9,907 nucleotides of DNA from NCBI GenBank assembly GCA_030043455.1, contig JASHXQ010000227.1, positions 1-9,907 on the forward strand, written 5' to 3'. The stretch comes from Nitrososphaerales archaeon. GTDB lineage: Archaea > Thermoproteota > Nitrososphaeria > Nitrososphaerales > CADDZS01. Each line of letters begins with the position of its first letter. Position 1 is the first letter of the stretch. Made by a program: the position numbers and the translations under genes. Below are positions 1-5,802 of this stretch, one piece after another. Below the pieces are notes generated by a model. The model was given only the letters and a program-made list of their open reading frames with translations, had not been told where the DNA came from and searched no databases.

Positions 1-990
1 ACCGTTGCTCAGCCCATTCTCGAGGGCAGTCTGCCCGAGGGGTACCGTACCCATCTTACTCTGGACGAGGTGTCGAAGAGGGGCTCCACATTCACAATCC
101 GAAAATTCCGGGAGGAACCCCCTACGATCGTCGATCTCATGCTTTGGGGCACCATCTCTCCCCGAATCGGATCGTATCTCTGGATTTGCATAGAGAACCT
201 GAAGTCCCTCCTCATAGTGGGAGCGACCGCGTCCGGCAAGACCACCACTTTGGGAGCTCTCGCGATGTTCATCAAACCAGAGATGAAGATTGTGACGATC
301 GAGGAGCTGCGGGAGGTCAAGCTACCCCACCAAAACTGGATCCCCATGGTCACGAGAGAATCCACTCAGGCCGGTGTGGCCGAGCTCGGTCTCTACGACC
401 TCCTCAAATCGGCCCTGCGACAGCGGCCGGATTACATTATTGTAGGCGAAATTCGAGGCGAGGAAGCTTACACTCTGCTGCAGGCGATCTCGACCGGACA
501 CGGGGGTATCTCAACCATTCATGCTGACAGCGTCTCTACGGCGGTTAAGCGCATGCTCACCAAACCGATGGACATTCCTGGAATGCTCCTACCCCTTATG
601 AGCACACTGGTCATGATGTCGAGGGTGAAGATCGGAGAAAAGTACTCGAGGAGATCCGTTAATGTCAGCGAGGTAATCGCCTTCAACGAGTCCTCTCACA
701 GCGCCCAGTTGAACAGTCTCTTCGAGTGGACGGGAGAACTCAAGGACACGTTCGACATGAAGGGGACGAGCAACGTGTTCAAACAGATAGCAGATGCAAA
801 ACATCTTCCCGAAGAAGATGTTTACTCCGAAATGGAGAAGAAGCAACAAATCTTAGAATGGATGCTAAACAAGAAGATTAGAACGTATAAAGAAGTATCT
901 GACATTATTCGGCTATACTACTATAATCCGACGGAAGTGTATGAAATGGCACGTCTCGGAGAAGACTGGCAGAATGAAAATCAAAATTAA
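1..990 (+). CDS. Type II/IV secretion system (archaeal pilus) ATPase, 5' end outside window
   Basis: This is the C-terminal 329 residues of an archaeal type IV filament or secretion ATPase. The frame is open to the window edge, so the start lies upstream, and the GTG at 70 is internal. Such ATPases form cytoplasmic hexamers that drive pilin assembly or secretion through a membrane platform. Visible motifs are the family lead-in RGSTFTIRKF (from 79), Walker A GATASGKT (220-243), an Asp-box region IVTIEELREVKLPHQNW (289-339), Walker B IIVGEIRGEE (436-465) and the His box GHGGISTIHAD (496-528). As I recall it, the usual archaeal Asp box reads IEDTxEL; here it is IEELREV. The C-terminus is long and charged, with no membrane segment. 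The next gene overlaps its end by 17 bases, and two platform-protein genes follow. Family assignment is secure. Whether the machine makes pili, an archaellum-like filament or a secretion system cannot be told, because no pilin is in view. Confidence 0.93.
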   Translation, partial: TVAQPILEGSLPEGYRTHLTLDEVSKRGSTFTIRKFREEPPTIVDLMLWGTISPRIGSYLWICIENLKSLLIVGATASGKTTTLGALAMFIKPEMKIVTIEELREVKLPHQNWIPMVTRESTQAGVAELGLYDLLKSALRQRPDYIIVGEIRGEEAYTLLQAISTGHGGISTIHADSVSTAVKRMLTKPMDIPGMLLPLMSTLVMMSRVKIGEKYSRRSVNVSEVIAFNESSHSAQLNSLFEWTGELKDTFDMKGTSNVFKQIADAKHLPEEDVYSEMEKKQQILEWMLNKKIRTYKEVSDIIRLYYYNPTEVYEMARLGEDWQNENQN

Positions 991-2107
991 GAATCCTTTC
1001 TCTAGATCGCTCAAGAAGGAGGAGAAGAACAACGATATCGACGACGTTATCGAGCAAGATAGTGCCTCTGGAAAAATAATTCAGGAGTTCCAGAAGAAAT
1101 CCAATCATACCAGCGATTATCAGGAGCCTGAAAAAGAGAAGAAAACGTTTTCACGAACGATTGGTTTTACTCGAAAAGCGAAACCTGAGAAAAAACCAAA
1201 ACAGAAGAAAACAAAGGAAGACAAAGAAGCCGAAATTCAAGAGAGAAATGTTCTCGAGAAATTTGCCTACAACACGCTCTCCAATCGGTTACCGGGCTTC
1301 GAGGAGTTTCGAAATTCTTACGCTCAGTCGGGCATACCGGTAATTTTTGAGGCGTACGTTTCCTACGGTTTTTTGCTCAGTGGCATTGGTGCAATTCCCG
1401 CTTTTGTCATTTCGTTCCTTCTCGAAGTGAAGCTCTTTCCTAGAGCTCCCGTTGTGCTCTGCATCATCGGAAGTGTGATTCTTGCGGCAGTCGTTCTGGC
1501 AGTGACTTTCGTCGTCTGGCTGTCATATCCGCTCTTGAGACGCCGGTCTTACAAATCCAAACTAGAAAATCAGCTTGCGTACTCTTTCGGTATTCTGGGA
1601 GTCCTCGCTTCAGCCGGTATGAACATGGATCGACTCTTCGAAAGAATCGCTTCTTCTGAATCCAACCCGGTTCTTGCAGATCTGGCGAGGCGCTTTCTCA
1701 GAAATATCCGTGTGTTTGGTCTCGATACGGAGACTGCACTCGCGGAGGTGGCAGAACACGCTCCCTCTGAAGCTTTCGCCAAGATGCTTGGAAGCATCGC
1801 GGTTGCACAGAAGACTACTGGCTCGATTCACGATTTGGTGATGTTTGAATCTTCCAGGTTGCTCCAAGAGAAGAAGGACAAACTGCGCAAGACGACGGGT
1901 AGCCTCGCGGTGATGGCGGAGCTGTACATTACACTCGTCGTCGTCGGGCCGATCATCTTCATAATCATGATGACGATTTTCTCGTTACTACCTTCTGCTC
2001 ACCTGCCTTCTCCGATCCTGGTGATCAATCTCATTGTCTTTCTCGGCATCCCCGTGCTTTCAATGATGTTCGTCTTGCTCCTGGATTCGGTAGTATCCAA
2101 AGCGTGA
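974..2107 (+). CDS. FlaJ/TadC-like T2SSF membrane platform protein (first copy)
   Basis: This 377-residue inner-membrane platform protein is the partner of the preceding ATPase in type IV filament systems. Residues 1-95 are strongly charged, rich in Lys, Glu and Gln, and probably cytoplasmic or disordered. Two hydrophobic segments follow (about 128-150 and 159-186), then the cytoplasmic helical T2SSF domain (about 197-305, with LAYSFGILGVLASAGMNMD and GSIAVAQKTTGS), then two more membrane segments (about 314-339 and 347-371). It carries only one T2SSF domain, as in bacterial TadB/TadC; FlaJ-type proteins may carry two. I chose the ATG at 974 because GGAG lies upstream at 958-961 and the product then begins MKIKIKNPF. 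An upstream in-frame ATG at 941 would add 11 residues and lengthen the overlap with the ATPase gene to 50 bases. The first 270 bases are AT-rich because of Lys/Glu/Asn codons. The family is recognised by architecture and neighbours. Confidence 0.85.
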   Translation: MKIKIKNPFSRSLKKEEKNNDIDDVIEQDSASGKIIQEFQKKSNHTSDYQEPEKEKKTFSRTIGFTRKAKPEKKPKQKKTKEDKEAEIQERNVLEKFAYNTLSNRLPGFEEFRNSYAQSGIPVIFEAYVSYGFLLSGIGAIPAFVISFLLEVKLFPRAPVVLCIIGSVILAAVVLAVTFVVWLSYPLLRRRSYKSKLENQLAYSFGILGVLASAGMNMDRLFERIASSESNPVLADLARRFLRNIRVFGLDTETALAEVAEHAPSEAFAKMLGSIAVAQKTTGSIHDLVMFESSRLLQEKKDKLRKTTGSLAVMAELYITLVVVGPIIFIIMMTIFSLLPSAHLPSPILVINLIVFLGIPVLSMMFVLLLDSVVSKA

Positions 2108-2114
2108 GTGCGTG

Positions 2115-3179
2115 ATGGCCATCGAAGCGGAAATCGAGCCAAGAGAATCACACAAATCTGACGGCTCGGCTGCGCTAAAAAAGAAGTCCAGCCTGCGGTA
2201 CTTCAGCGACAACTGGAAGTACGGTTCCTACATGATTGCAGGCGTTTCAGCCATTTTTGGTCTGATTCTGGGTTTCTCCCTTGGAAGATACCGGCCGGAA
2301 GCGTCCTACCTCATTCCCGCGGGCAATGCCACAAGGCTGGACAACACAACCTGGACACTCTTCAACAAGCCGTGGATTTTGCCTAGCGGCTCTAGTGCTT
2401 CCCTAACAGACACAATTTTTGGCCTGGGAATAATCATCGGGTTAATTCCGGTTGCGTATATCACGTTCAACAATTACCGCTACGTCAAATCCGTCGAGAG
2501 GAACATTCCCCGTTTTCTCCGGGACATTCTCGAAAGCACGGATTCGGGTATCATTTTGCCTCAAGCCCTGATTCGAGCGTCTTTGTCTGATTACGGCCCG
2601 ATCTCGAAAGAAATCGGGATCGCCATGACCAAGTTCTCGCTCGGTTACGACTTCAAGGATTCAGTCATGGAATCATGCCAGAGGCTGAAACATCCGTACA
2701 TGTTGCAAGTGGGACAGATCATCGTCGAAGCCTACTCAGCCGGAGGAAAAATGCACGACGTTCTCAATTCGAGTGTGGTACTCTTCAATGGTCTCGAGCA
2801 ATACACGGAGGAAAAGCAGTCGGAGCTGCGGCCCTACACTCAGCTCGTGTACATTTCGATCCTCATTTTCCTCGTTATTGCTCTGATCATCACCTCTGAA
2901 TTCATCGCCCCTCTCAACCATCTCCCCCACATCTCGCAGACACCCACTACTTTTGGAGGAAATTCCCATTTTGGCTTCAATCTCAGCTCCATCCCGCCGG
3001 TGTATTTCGAGTCGGTATTCTTCTTCGCGGGCATGTTCGAATCTCTTTTCGGAGGGATCGTGGCGGGTAAGATCGTAGACGGGTCATCAACTGCCGGCTT
3101 GAGACACTCGCTTGTACTGCTTGCGATAACCGTGATCATTTTCAACTTGCCAGGGATCGGGATCTTTGCTATCCATTAG
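2115..3179 (+). CDS. FlaJ/TadC-like T2SSF membrane platform protein (second copy)
   Basis: This is a second, dissimilar platform protein of 354 residues, starting seven bases after the first copy ends. A short charged N-terminus (1-35) leads into membrane segments at about 37-57 and 101-118. A T2SSF domain spans about 128-240 (VERNIPRFLRDILESTDSG, with EAYSAGGKM at 205-213). Three further hydrophobic stretches lie at about 243-266, 297-318 and 331-352. The C-terminal pattern FGGIVAGKIVDGSSTAGLRH is typical of archaeal FlaJ-like proteins. The 30-residue loop after segment 3 (about 267-296) is rich in Pro, Thr, Ser and Gly and probably faces outward. A GTG directly before the ATG (2112) is an equally possible start. 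Tandem single-domain platform proteins after an ATPase suggest a heteromeric platform as in Tad systems; this comparison is inference. Confidence 0.87.
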   Translation: MAIEAEIEPRESHKSDGSAALKKKSSLRYFSDNWKYGSYMIAGVSAIFGLILGFSLGRYRPEASYLIPAGNATRLDNTTWTLFNKPWILPSGSSASLTDTIFGLGIIIGLIPVAYITFNNYRYVKSVERNIPRFLRDILESTDSGIILPQALIRASLSDYGPISKEIGIAMTKFSLGYDFKDSVMESCQRLKHPYMLQVGQIIVEAYSAGGKMHDVLNSSVVLFNGLEQYTEEKQSELRPYTQLVYISILIFLVIALIITSEFIAPLNHLPHISQTPTTFGGNSHFGFNLSSIPPVYFESVFFFAGMFESLFGGIVAGKIVDGSSTAGLRHSLVLLAITVIIFNLPGIGIFAIH

Positions 3180-3230
3180 TCGGGCTGACAATTGAGGTTC
3201 GCAAGAAAAAGCAAGTAAATTCAAACAAAA

Positions 3231-3240
3231 AAGGGGGTGA
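3231..3240 (+). promoter_or_regulatory. Strong Shine-Dalgarno sequence of the zinc-ribbon gene
   Basis: The bases AAGGGGGTGA contain GGTGA, complementary to the archaeal 16S rRNA 3' end, seven bases before the ATG at 3248. This decides that start over the out-of-frame ATG at 3241. It is the clearest ribosome binding site in the window; most other genes have weak or badly spaced ones. The 68-base gap before the gene has no convincing TATA box, so co-transcription with the platform genes is likely. Confidence 0.7.
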
Positions 3241-3247
3241 ATGAGCG

Positions 3248-4579
3248 ATGTCAAAGAAAGAGGATGCTACTGGGAAAGATGCTTTACTGGATCAAGAAGT
3301 ACAGTCGGTAGTTCAACGGATGGTGGATCAGGGTGTCTACCTTATCACCCCCAAGCTAGATACCAAAGGTCTCTCATACCCTGCACTTACGAACGTTTTT
3401 CCTGAAAAGTCCGAAGCAGAAATCCAGGAATTCCTGGACAAACTCCGCGCCTCGGGCATACTAAAGTCCAAACTGCTGGACAAGGTGATAGTTTGTCCCA
3501 CATGCGGGAGTCCCTCGGTTTACTCCAAGTACAACTGTCCTCGATGTTCCTCCTTCGACATCGGCAAGGCTTCCATCATCGAGCACGTGAGGTGCGGTTA
3601 CATCGGCTCCAAGGAAAAGTTCCAGAAGGGAAATCTGCTCATCTGTCCCAAGTGCAAGAATACAGTGGGAGAGGTCGACTATCGCAAGATTGGTACAAGC
3701 TTCGAGTGCAATTCCTGCGGCTCCCGCTTCGAGGCCCCAAGAATGAGCCACAAATGCAACTCCTGCGACGACGTTTTCACCTACAAAGAAGCTCGGTATG
3801 AGCCGATCTACGAGTTCGAGCTTTCCGAAGACACGAAGAGAACCGTAGCGAAGGGGACCTTGCCTCTAGCCTCCATTCTGAACACACTCAAGGACGCGGG
3901 CTTCGAGGTGGGTCTGAAAAGTGATCTTACTGGCAAATCCGGAGCTACTCACAACTTCGACATCGTAGCTAGGAAGGGTTCTGCGCTCGTCGTCGCGAAC
4001 TTTACTTTCGAACCCAAGGAGGAGGACATCATCGGACTCTTCGCGAAGAAGTACGACGTCGATCCCACTTTTACCCTGCTCATCGCGCTTACCCCACCCT
4101 CCAAAGAGGAAGAAGGTGTTAGCAAGGCCTACGGGGTGATGATTATCTCCTCCACTGGAAACCGTTCCATTGGAGAACAAATCATCGATCTGGTGAACGA
4201 TCACTTCGAGAAGGCTCAGGAGGAGACCGGACGGCCAGCAGCTGTTCCGCCAGTGACGAAGGCCACGTCGACAGCGGGGATGGAGGACGACGATCTTCCC
4301 CAGCCTGCGTCACCAATCCGGACACCCATGGAAGTTGCTCAGAAGAAACAGGACTTTTGGTTGAGAAACCAAGAGGAGCCCCAGAAGGAACCTGCCTTGT
4401 CTTCAATCGCAACCACGATTGATGTGGAACCCGACAAGAAGGATAAGATGGAAGAGGAGCCTCTACCCAAGCTTCAAGATCTAATGAAACAGAAAAAACC
4501 CGAGCCCGAAAAACCAGAAAAGCGAAAGACTCTGGAATTTGATCTCGACGACGATGAATGGGAACAATACAACTTTTAG
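3248..4579 (+). CDS. Multi-zinc-ribbon protein, TackOD1-like, with degenerate nuclease-like domain and charged tail
   Basis: This is a soluble 443-residue protein with four regions. Residues 1-80 are helical and resemble a small winged-helix-like domain (inferred). Residues 83-173 hold Cys pairs: 83/86 with 97/100 form a first zinc ribbon, followed by His114, Cys116, 133/136, 154/157 and 170/173. The stretch IEHVRCGYIGSKEKFQKG with CPKC, DYRKIG and CNSC matches my recollection of TackOD1, an output domain described from thaumarchaeal signalling proteins. Residues about 195-320 look like a restriction-endonuclease-fold domain (SGATHNFDIVARKG, Asp238), but the position where (D/E)xK is expected reads VVANF, so catalysis is doubtful. 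Residues 325-443 are Pro/Lys/Glu-rich, probably disordered, ending in an acidic segment (LDDDEWEQYNF). There is no signal peptide or membrane segment. Following the platform genes on the same strand, it may be a cytoplasmic regulator or adaptor of the filament machine; that role is inference. Confidence 0.85.
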   Translation: MSKKEDATGKDALLDQEVQSVVQRMVDQGVYLITPKLDTKGLSYPALTNVFPEKSEAEIQEFLDKLRASGILKSKLLDKVIVCPTCGSPSVYSKYNCPRCSSFDIGKASIIEHVRCGYIGSKEKFQKGNLLICPKCKNTVGEVDYRKIGTSFECNSCGSRFEAPRMSHKCNSCDDVFTYKEARYEPIYEFELSEDTKRTVAKGTLPLASILNTLKDAGFEVGLKSDLTGKSGATHNFDIVARKGSALVVANFTFEPKEEDIIGLFAKKYDVDPTFTLLIALTPPSKEEEGVSKAYGVMIISSTGNRSIGEQIIDLVNDHFEKAQEETGRPAAVPPVTKATSTAGMEDDDLPQPASPIRTPMEVAQKKQDFWLRNQEEPQKEPALSSIATTIDVEPDKKDKMEEEPLPKLQDLMKQKKPEPEKPEKRKTLEFDLDDDEWEQYNF

Positions 4580-4582
4580 AAA

Positions 4583-4604
4583 AGCTGGAAACGCAAATCC
4601 AGCT
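4583..4604 (+). terminator. Stem-loop just after the zinc-ribbon gene stop codon
   Basis: AGCTGGA (4583-4589) pairs perfectly with TCCAGCT (4598-4604) across an eight-base loop, starting three bases after the stop codon. No T-run follows, and T-runs are the usual archaeal termination signal. It may therefore be a 3'-end stabilising or processing hairpin rather than a terminator. Confidence 0.4.
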
Positions 4605-4606
4605 GA

Positions 4607-4636
4607 TTTATCACGTGACCCAAAACCAGTGATAAA
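4607..4636. repeat. 8-bp perfect inverted repeat TTTATCAC / GTGATAAA
   Basis: TTTATCAC (4607-4614) and GTGATAAA (4629-4636) are perfect inverted arms separated by 14 bases. The left arm ends inside the palindrome TCACGTGA (4611-4618). The arms overlap the larger hairpin 4614-4679, so as RNA the two foldings would compete. As DNA it could be a dimeric protein binding site. Confidence 0.5.
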
Positions 4637-4679
4637 CCCCGGAAATCCTCCTCTATTCTGAAGAGGAAATTTGGTCACG
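4614..4679. repeat. Long inverted repeat CGTGACC(C)AAA ... TTTGGTCACG with an inner hairpin
   Basis: CGTGACC (4614-4620) pairs with GGTCACG (4673-4679). After a one-base bulge (C4621), AAA (4622-4624) pairs with TTT (4670-4672). Inside it a second hairpin forms from TCCTCT (4649-4654) and AGAGGA (4662-4667) with a seven-base loop. Read as RNA this gives a nested, bulged stem typical of a structured element. Its function is unknown. Confidence 0.5.
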
Positions 4680-4823
4680 CAATCCCCATCTCTAGACACT
4701 TTCTTTCGTAAGCATTTGGAAGCCGATTGTCAATCCAATTTGTTGTAACAAAGAGATTCCGGCTAGATTTGGAGGCTTCTGAAGCAGCGATTTGCTGCAA
4801 TGAATGCATGATTCGAAGGTCCC

Positions 4824-4837
4824 GACACCATGGTGTC
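4824..4837. repeat. 14-bp perfect palindrome GACACCATGGTGTC
   Basis: The sequence GACACCATGGTGTC equals its own reverse complement over 14 bases with no spacer. It lies 21 bases beyond the stop codon of the minus-strand gene, five bases from another hairpin. A spacerless palindrome is a better protein-binding site or cruciform than an RNA hairpin. Confidence 0.55.
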
Positions 4838-4841
4838 TGTC

Positions 4842-4855
4842 GCACATTTTTGTGC
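4842..4855 (-). terminator. Candidate terminator hairpin of the minus-strand gene
   Basis: On the minus strand GCACA, a four-base A loop and TGTGC form a perfect 5-bp hairpin starting three bases after the stop codon at 4858. No T-run follows on that strand, so it is only a weak terminator candidate. On the plus strand the same site carries a T5 run (4847-4851) that could contribute to ending the upstream operon transcript. Confidence 0.35.
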
Positions 4856-4857
4856 TC

Positions 4858-5232
4858 CTACGAAACTGCAATTATCGGGTCTTCGATATCCTCTTTGACA
4901 TCATACGGCAGGTTTTCCGAATCGATATCCGGGATGCTTTCTGCGCCAACCATTCCATAGTTCAATTTTCGTAAGATTGATTTCAAGGCTAATGTTTCAT
5001 CAAAATTCAACTGGATCATTTTTGATTTCGAATCTTCCTCTGTTCTTTGATCGTGGATGTTGATTCGAAACTTCGGGATAGAAGCGAGCTTGGAATACTT
5101 GCGTACATTTTGCCCGCTTGAAAAATGCAAGTGATGAATCAGGTAGATTTCGTAACTCTTCTTGTGCTCTCGGACTGCTAGATACCTGTAGGCGCCGCAA
5201 CTGCACTTTTCGAGGTTGAGGAAGTGCTGCAT
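4858..5232 (-). CDS. Small protein of unknown function, possibly frameshifted at the N-terminus
   Basis: I do not recognise this 124-residue product. Its composition looks genuine: mixed hydrophobic and charged residues rather than the Arg/Ser/Pro-rich pattern of antisense shadows. The N-terminus has a Cys-Ser-Cys-Gly motif (residues 10-13, EKCSCGAYRYLAV). A basic Tyr/His-rich centre follows (about 16-60), and an acidic C-terminal third (about 95-118, PDIDSENLPYDVKEDIEDP). No signal peptide or membrane segment is visible. The ATG at 5232 has no good ribosome binding site. The frame stays open upstream to a stop at 5281-5283. Another minus-strand frame starting with TTG at 5284 gives a natural-looking MKFTPVDKTAPKK, and skipping one A in the A6 run at 5246-5251 would join it to this gene. 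The intact start may therefore be 5284. The gene is AT-richer than its neighbours and transcribed against both flanking genes. Confidence 0.5.
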   Translation of the reverse strand: MQHFLNLEKCSCGAYRYLAVREHKKSYEIYLIHHLHFSSGQNVRKYSKLASIPKFRINIHDQRTEEDSKSKMIQLNFDETLALKSILRKLNYGMVGAESIPDIDSENLPYDVKEDIEDPIIAVS

Positions 5233-5403
5233 TCCAAGGCTGAGATTTTTTAGGGGCTGTTTTATCGACAGGTGTAAATTTCAACTAATCAAGAACTAAG
5301 TTTAGTTTCCTCTCGAATGGATAAGTTTCAAATTTCCGACAATACAGCGCCATCAATATCGAATCCGATATCGAACCAGATATACAAGCGATGATAGAAG
5401 GTA
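5233..5403. promoter_or_regulatory. Divergent intergenic promoter region
   Basis: This 171-base AT-rich gap separates a minus-strand and a plus-strand gene, so it should hold both promoters. Near the middle AACTAA and TTAGTT form an inverted repeat (5294-5307, two-base spacer), and a third AACTAA lies at 5283-5288, eleven bases before the first. Close to the plus-strand gene there are 12-base repeats (5356-5390). TATA-like ATATC/ATATA stretches are present, but none is well enough placed to name as the box. Confidence 0.45.
5356..5390. repeat. Degenerate 12-base tandem repeats upstream of the 99-residue gene
   Basis: ATATCGAATCCG (5356-5367) and ATATCGAACCAG (5368-5379) are adjacent 12-base units with 10 of 12 bases identical. 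A weaker third unit ATATACAAGCG (5380-5390) follows. The first two also create the perfect inverted repeat ATATCG-AATC-CGATAT (5356-5371). It ends 13 bases before the ATG at 5404, so it could be an operator overlapping the promoter. Confidence 0.5.
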
Positions 5404-5703
5404 ATGTCCAATTTACAAGTCACCCTAGAGAAACTGGAGCGATACGCCAAGAACCAGGGAGGGTACGACATCTACATCGCTGACGATATGGTCATGTTGA
5501 GCTTTGTGCCGGTCTTTCCAGAGGTTCTGGCCAAGGGAGATACTGCACCTCCGAGGGTAGTCATGACTGGCAAGCTTACAATGGGCAGGGTGGACTTTCA
5601 GAAAGTGGAGATCGAGGAAGGGTCCGAGTCGGTAGAAAAGAGTCCAGAGGAATCTGAAATGGTGTACAAAAGCTGGTTGGATTACATCGAGGAAAATTAC
5701 TAG
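5404..5703 (+). CDS. Small protein of unknown function (99 residues)
   Basis: I do not recognise this protein. It is soluble and acidic, with no Cys pairs, signal peptide or membrane segment. An N-terminal amphipathic helix (LEKLERYAKNQ, about 8-18) is followed by a likely beta-rich core (YDIYIADDMVMLSFVPVF at 21-38 and PRVVMTGKLTMGRVDFQKVEI at 50-70). A Glu/Ser-rich linker (71-85) and an aromatic C-terminus (SWLDYIEENY) complete it. The ATG at 5404 has only a crowded GAAGGT (5397-5402) in front, so the transcript may be leaderless or the start poorly defined. It has its own upstream repeat region and sits 99 bases before pgk. The composition, codon pattern and position support a real gene. 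Confidence 0.7.
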   Translation: MSNLQVTLEKLERYAKNQGGYDIYIADDMVMLSFVPVFPEVLAKGDTAPPRVVMTGKLTMGRVDFQKVEIEEGSESVEKSPEESEMVYKSWLDYIEENY

Positions 5704-5718
5704 AGCTTTATGACTGAG

Positions 5719-5758
5719 CGAGAAGATATTCTCGAACCGCTATAGCAGTATATTTTTT
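5719..5758 (+). terminator. Stem-loop and T-run after the 99-residue gene
   Basis: CGAGAA (5719-5724) and TTCTCG (5729-5734) form a perfect 6-bp stem with a GATA loop, 15 bases after the stop codon. A six-T run follows at 5753-5758. Archaeal termination mainly relies on the T-run, so the end of the transcript is probably near 5758. The run overlaps the candidate pgk TATA box. Confidence 0.4.
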
Positions 5759-5802
5759 CGTAACCATTATAGGCGCTGCGGAGGCTAAACCGCGATTACT
5801 GC
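5749..5802 (+). promoter_or_regulatory. Candidate pgk promoter and leader
   Basis: TATATT (5749-5754) would place a start site near 5776-5780. A second TATA-like stretch (ATTATA, 5767-5772) would give an almost leaderless transcript. GGAGG at 5780-5784 resembles a ribosome binding site but lies 18 bases before the ATG, and no in-frame start codon lies nearer, so it is probably not used in the usual way. The strand GCGG (5778-5781) can pair with CCGC (5790-5793), partly covering it. Confidence 0.35.

Larger units (their letters stand above)
4580..4857. other. 278-base intergenic region dense in inverted repeats
   Basis: No credible gene lies between the zinc-ribbon gene and the convergent minus-strand gene. 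The stretch contains a series of short inverted repeats: 4583-4604, 4607-4636, 4614-4679, 4649-4667, 4725-4735, 4739-4752, 4775-4785, 4784-4798, 4824-4837 and 4842-4855. Some are plausible terminators for the two converging genes. The number exceeds what termination needs, so a structured RNA or a remnant of a repeat element is possible. An open frame at 4727-4960 reads like a shadow and starts with TTG. Confidence 0.6.

Noticed and set aside
941..973. In-frame ATG at 941 as the start of the first platform protein
   Set aside because: It would overlap the ATPase gene by 50 bases and has its purine-rich stretch too close; the ATG at 974 has GGAG upstream and gives a typical basic N-terminus.
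4727..4960. 77-residue plus-strand open frame in the intergenic region
   Set aside because: It starts with TTG without a ribosome binding site, overlaps the more protein-like minus-strand gene, and its Ser/Arg/Cys-rich composition suggests noise.
4580..5403. A mobile element or CRISPR array in the gene-poor region
   Set aside because: There is no transposase or integrase fragment, no regularly spaced long repeats and no target-site duplication; only short inverted repeats are visible.
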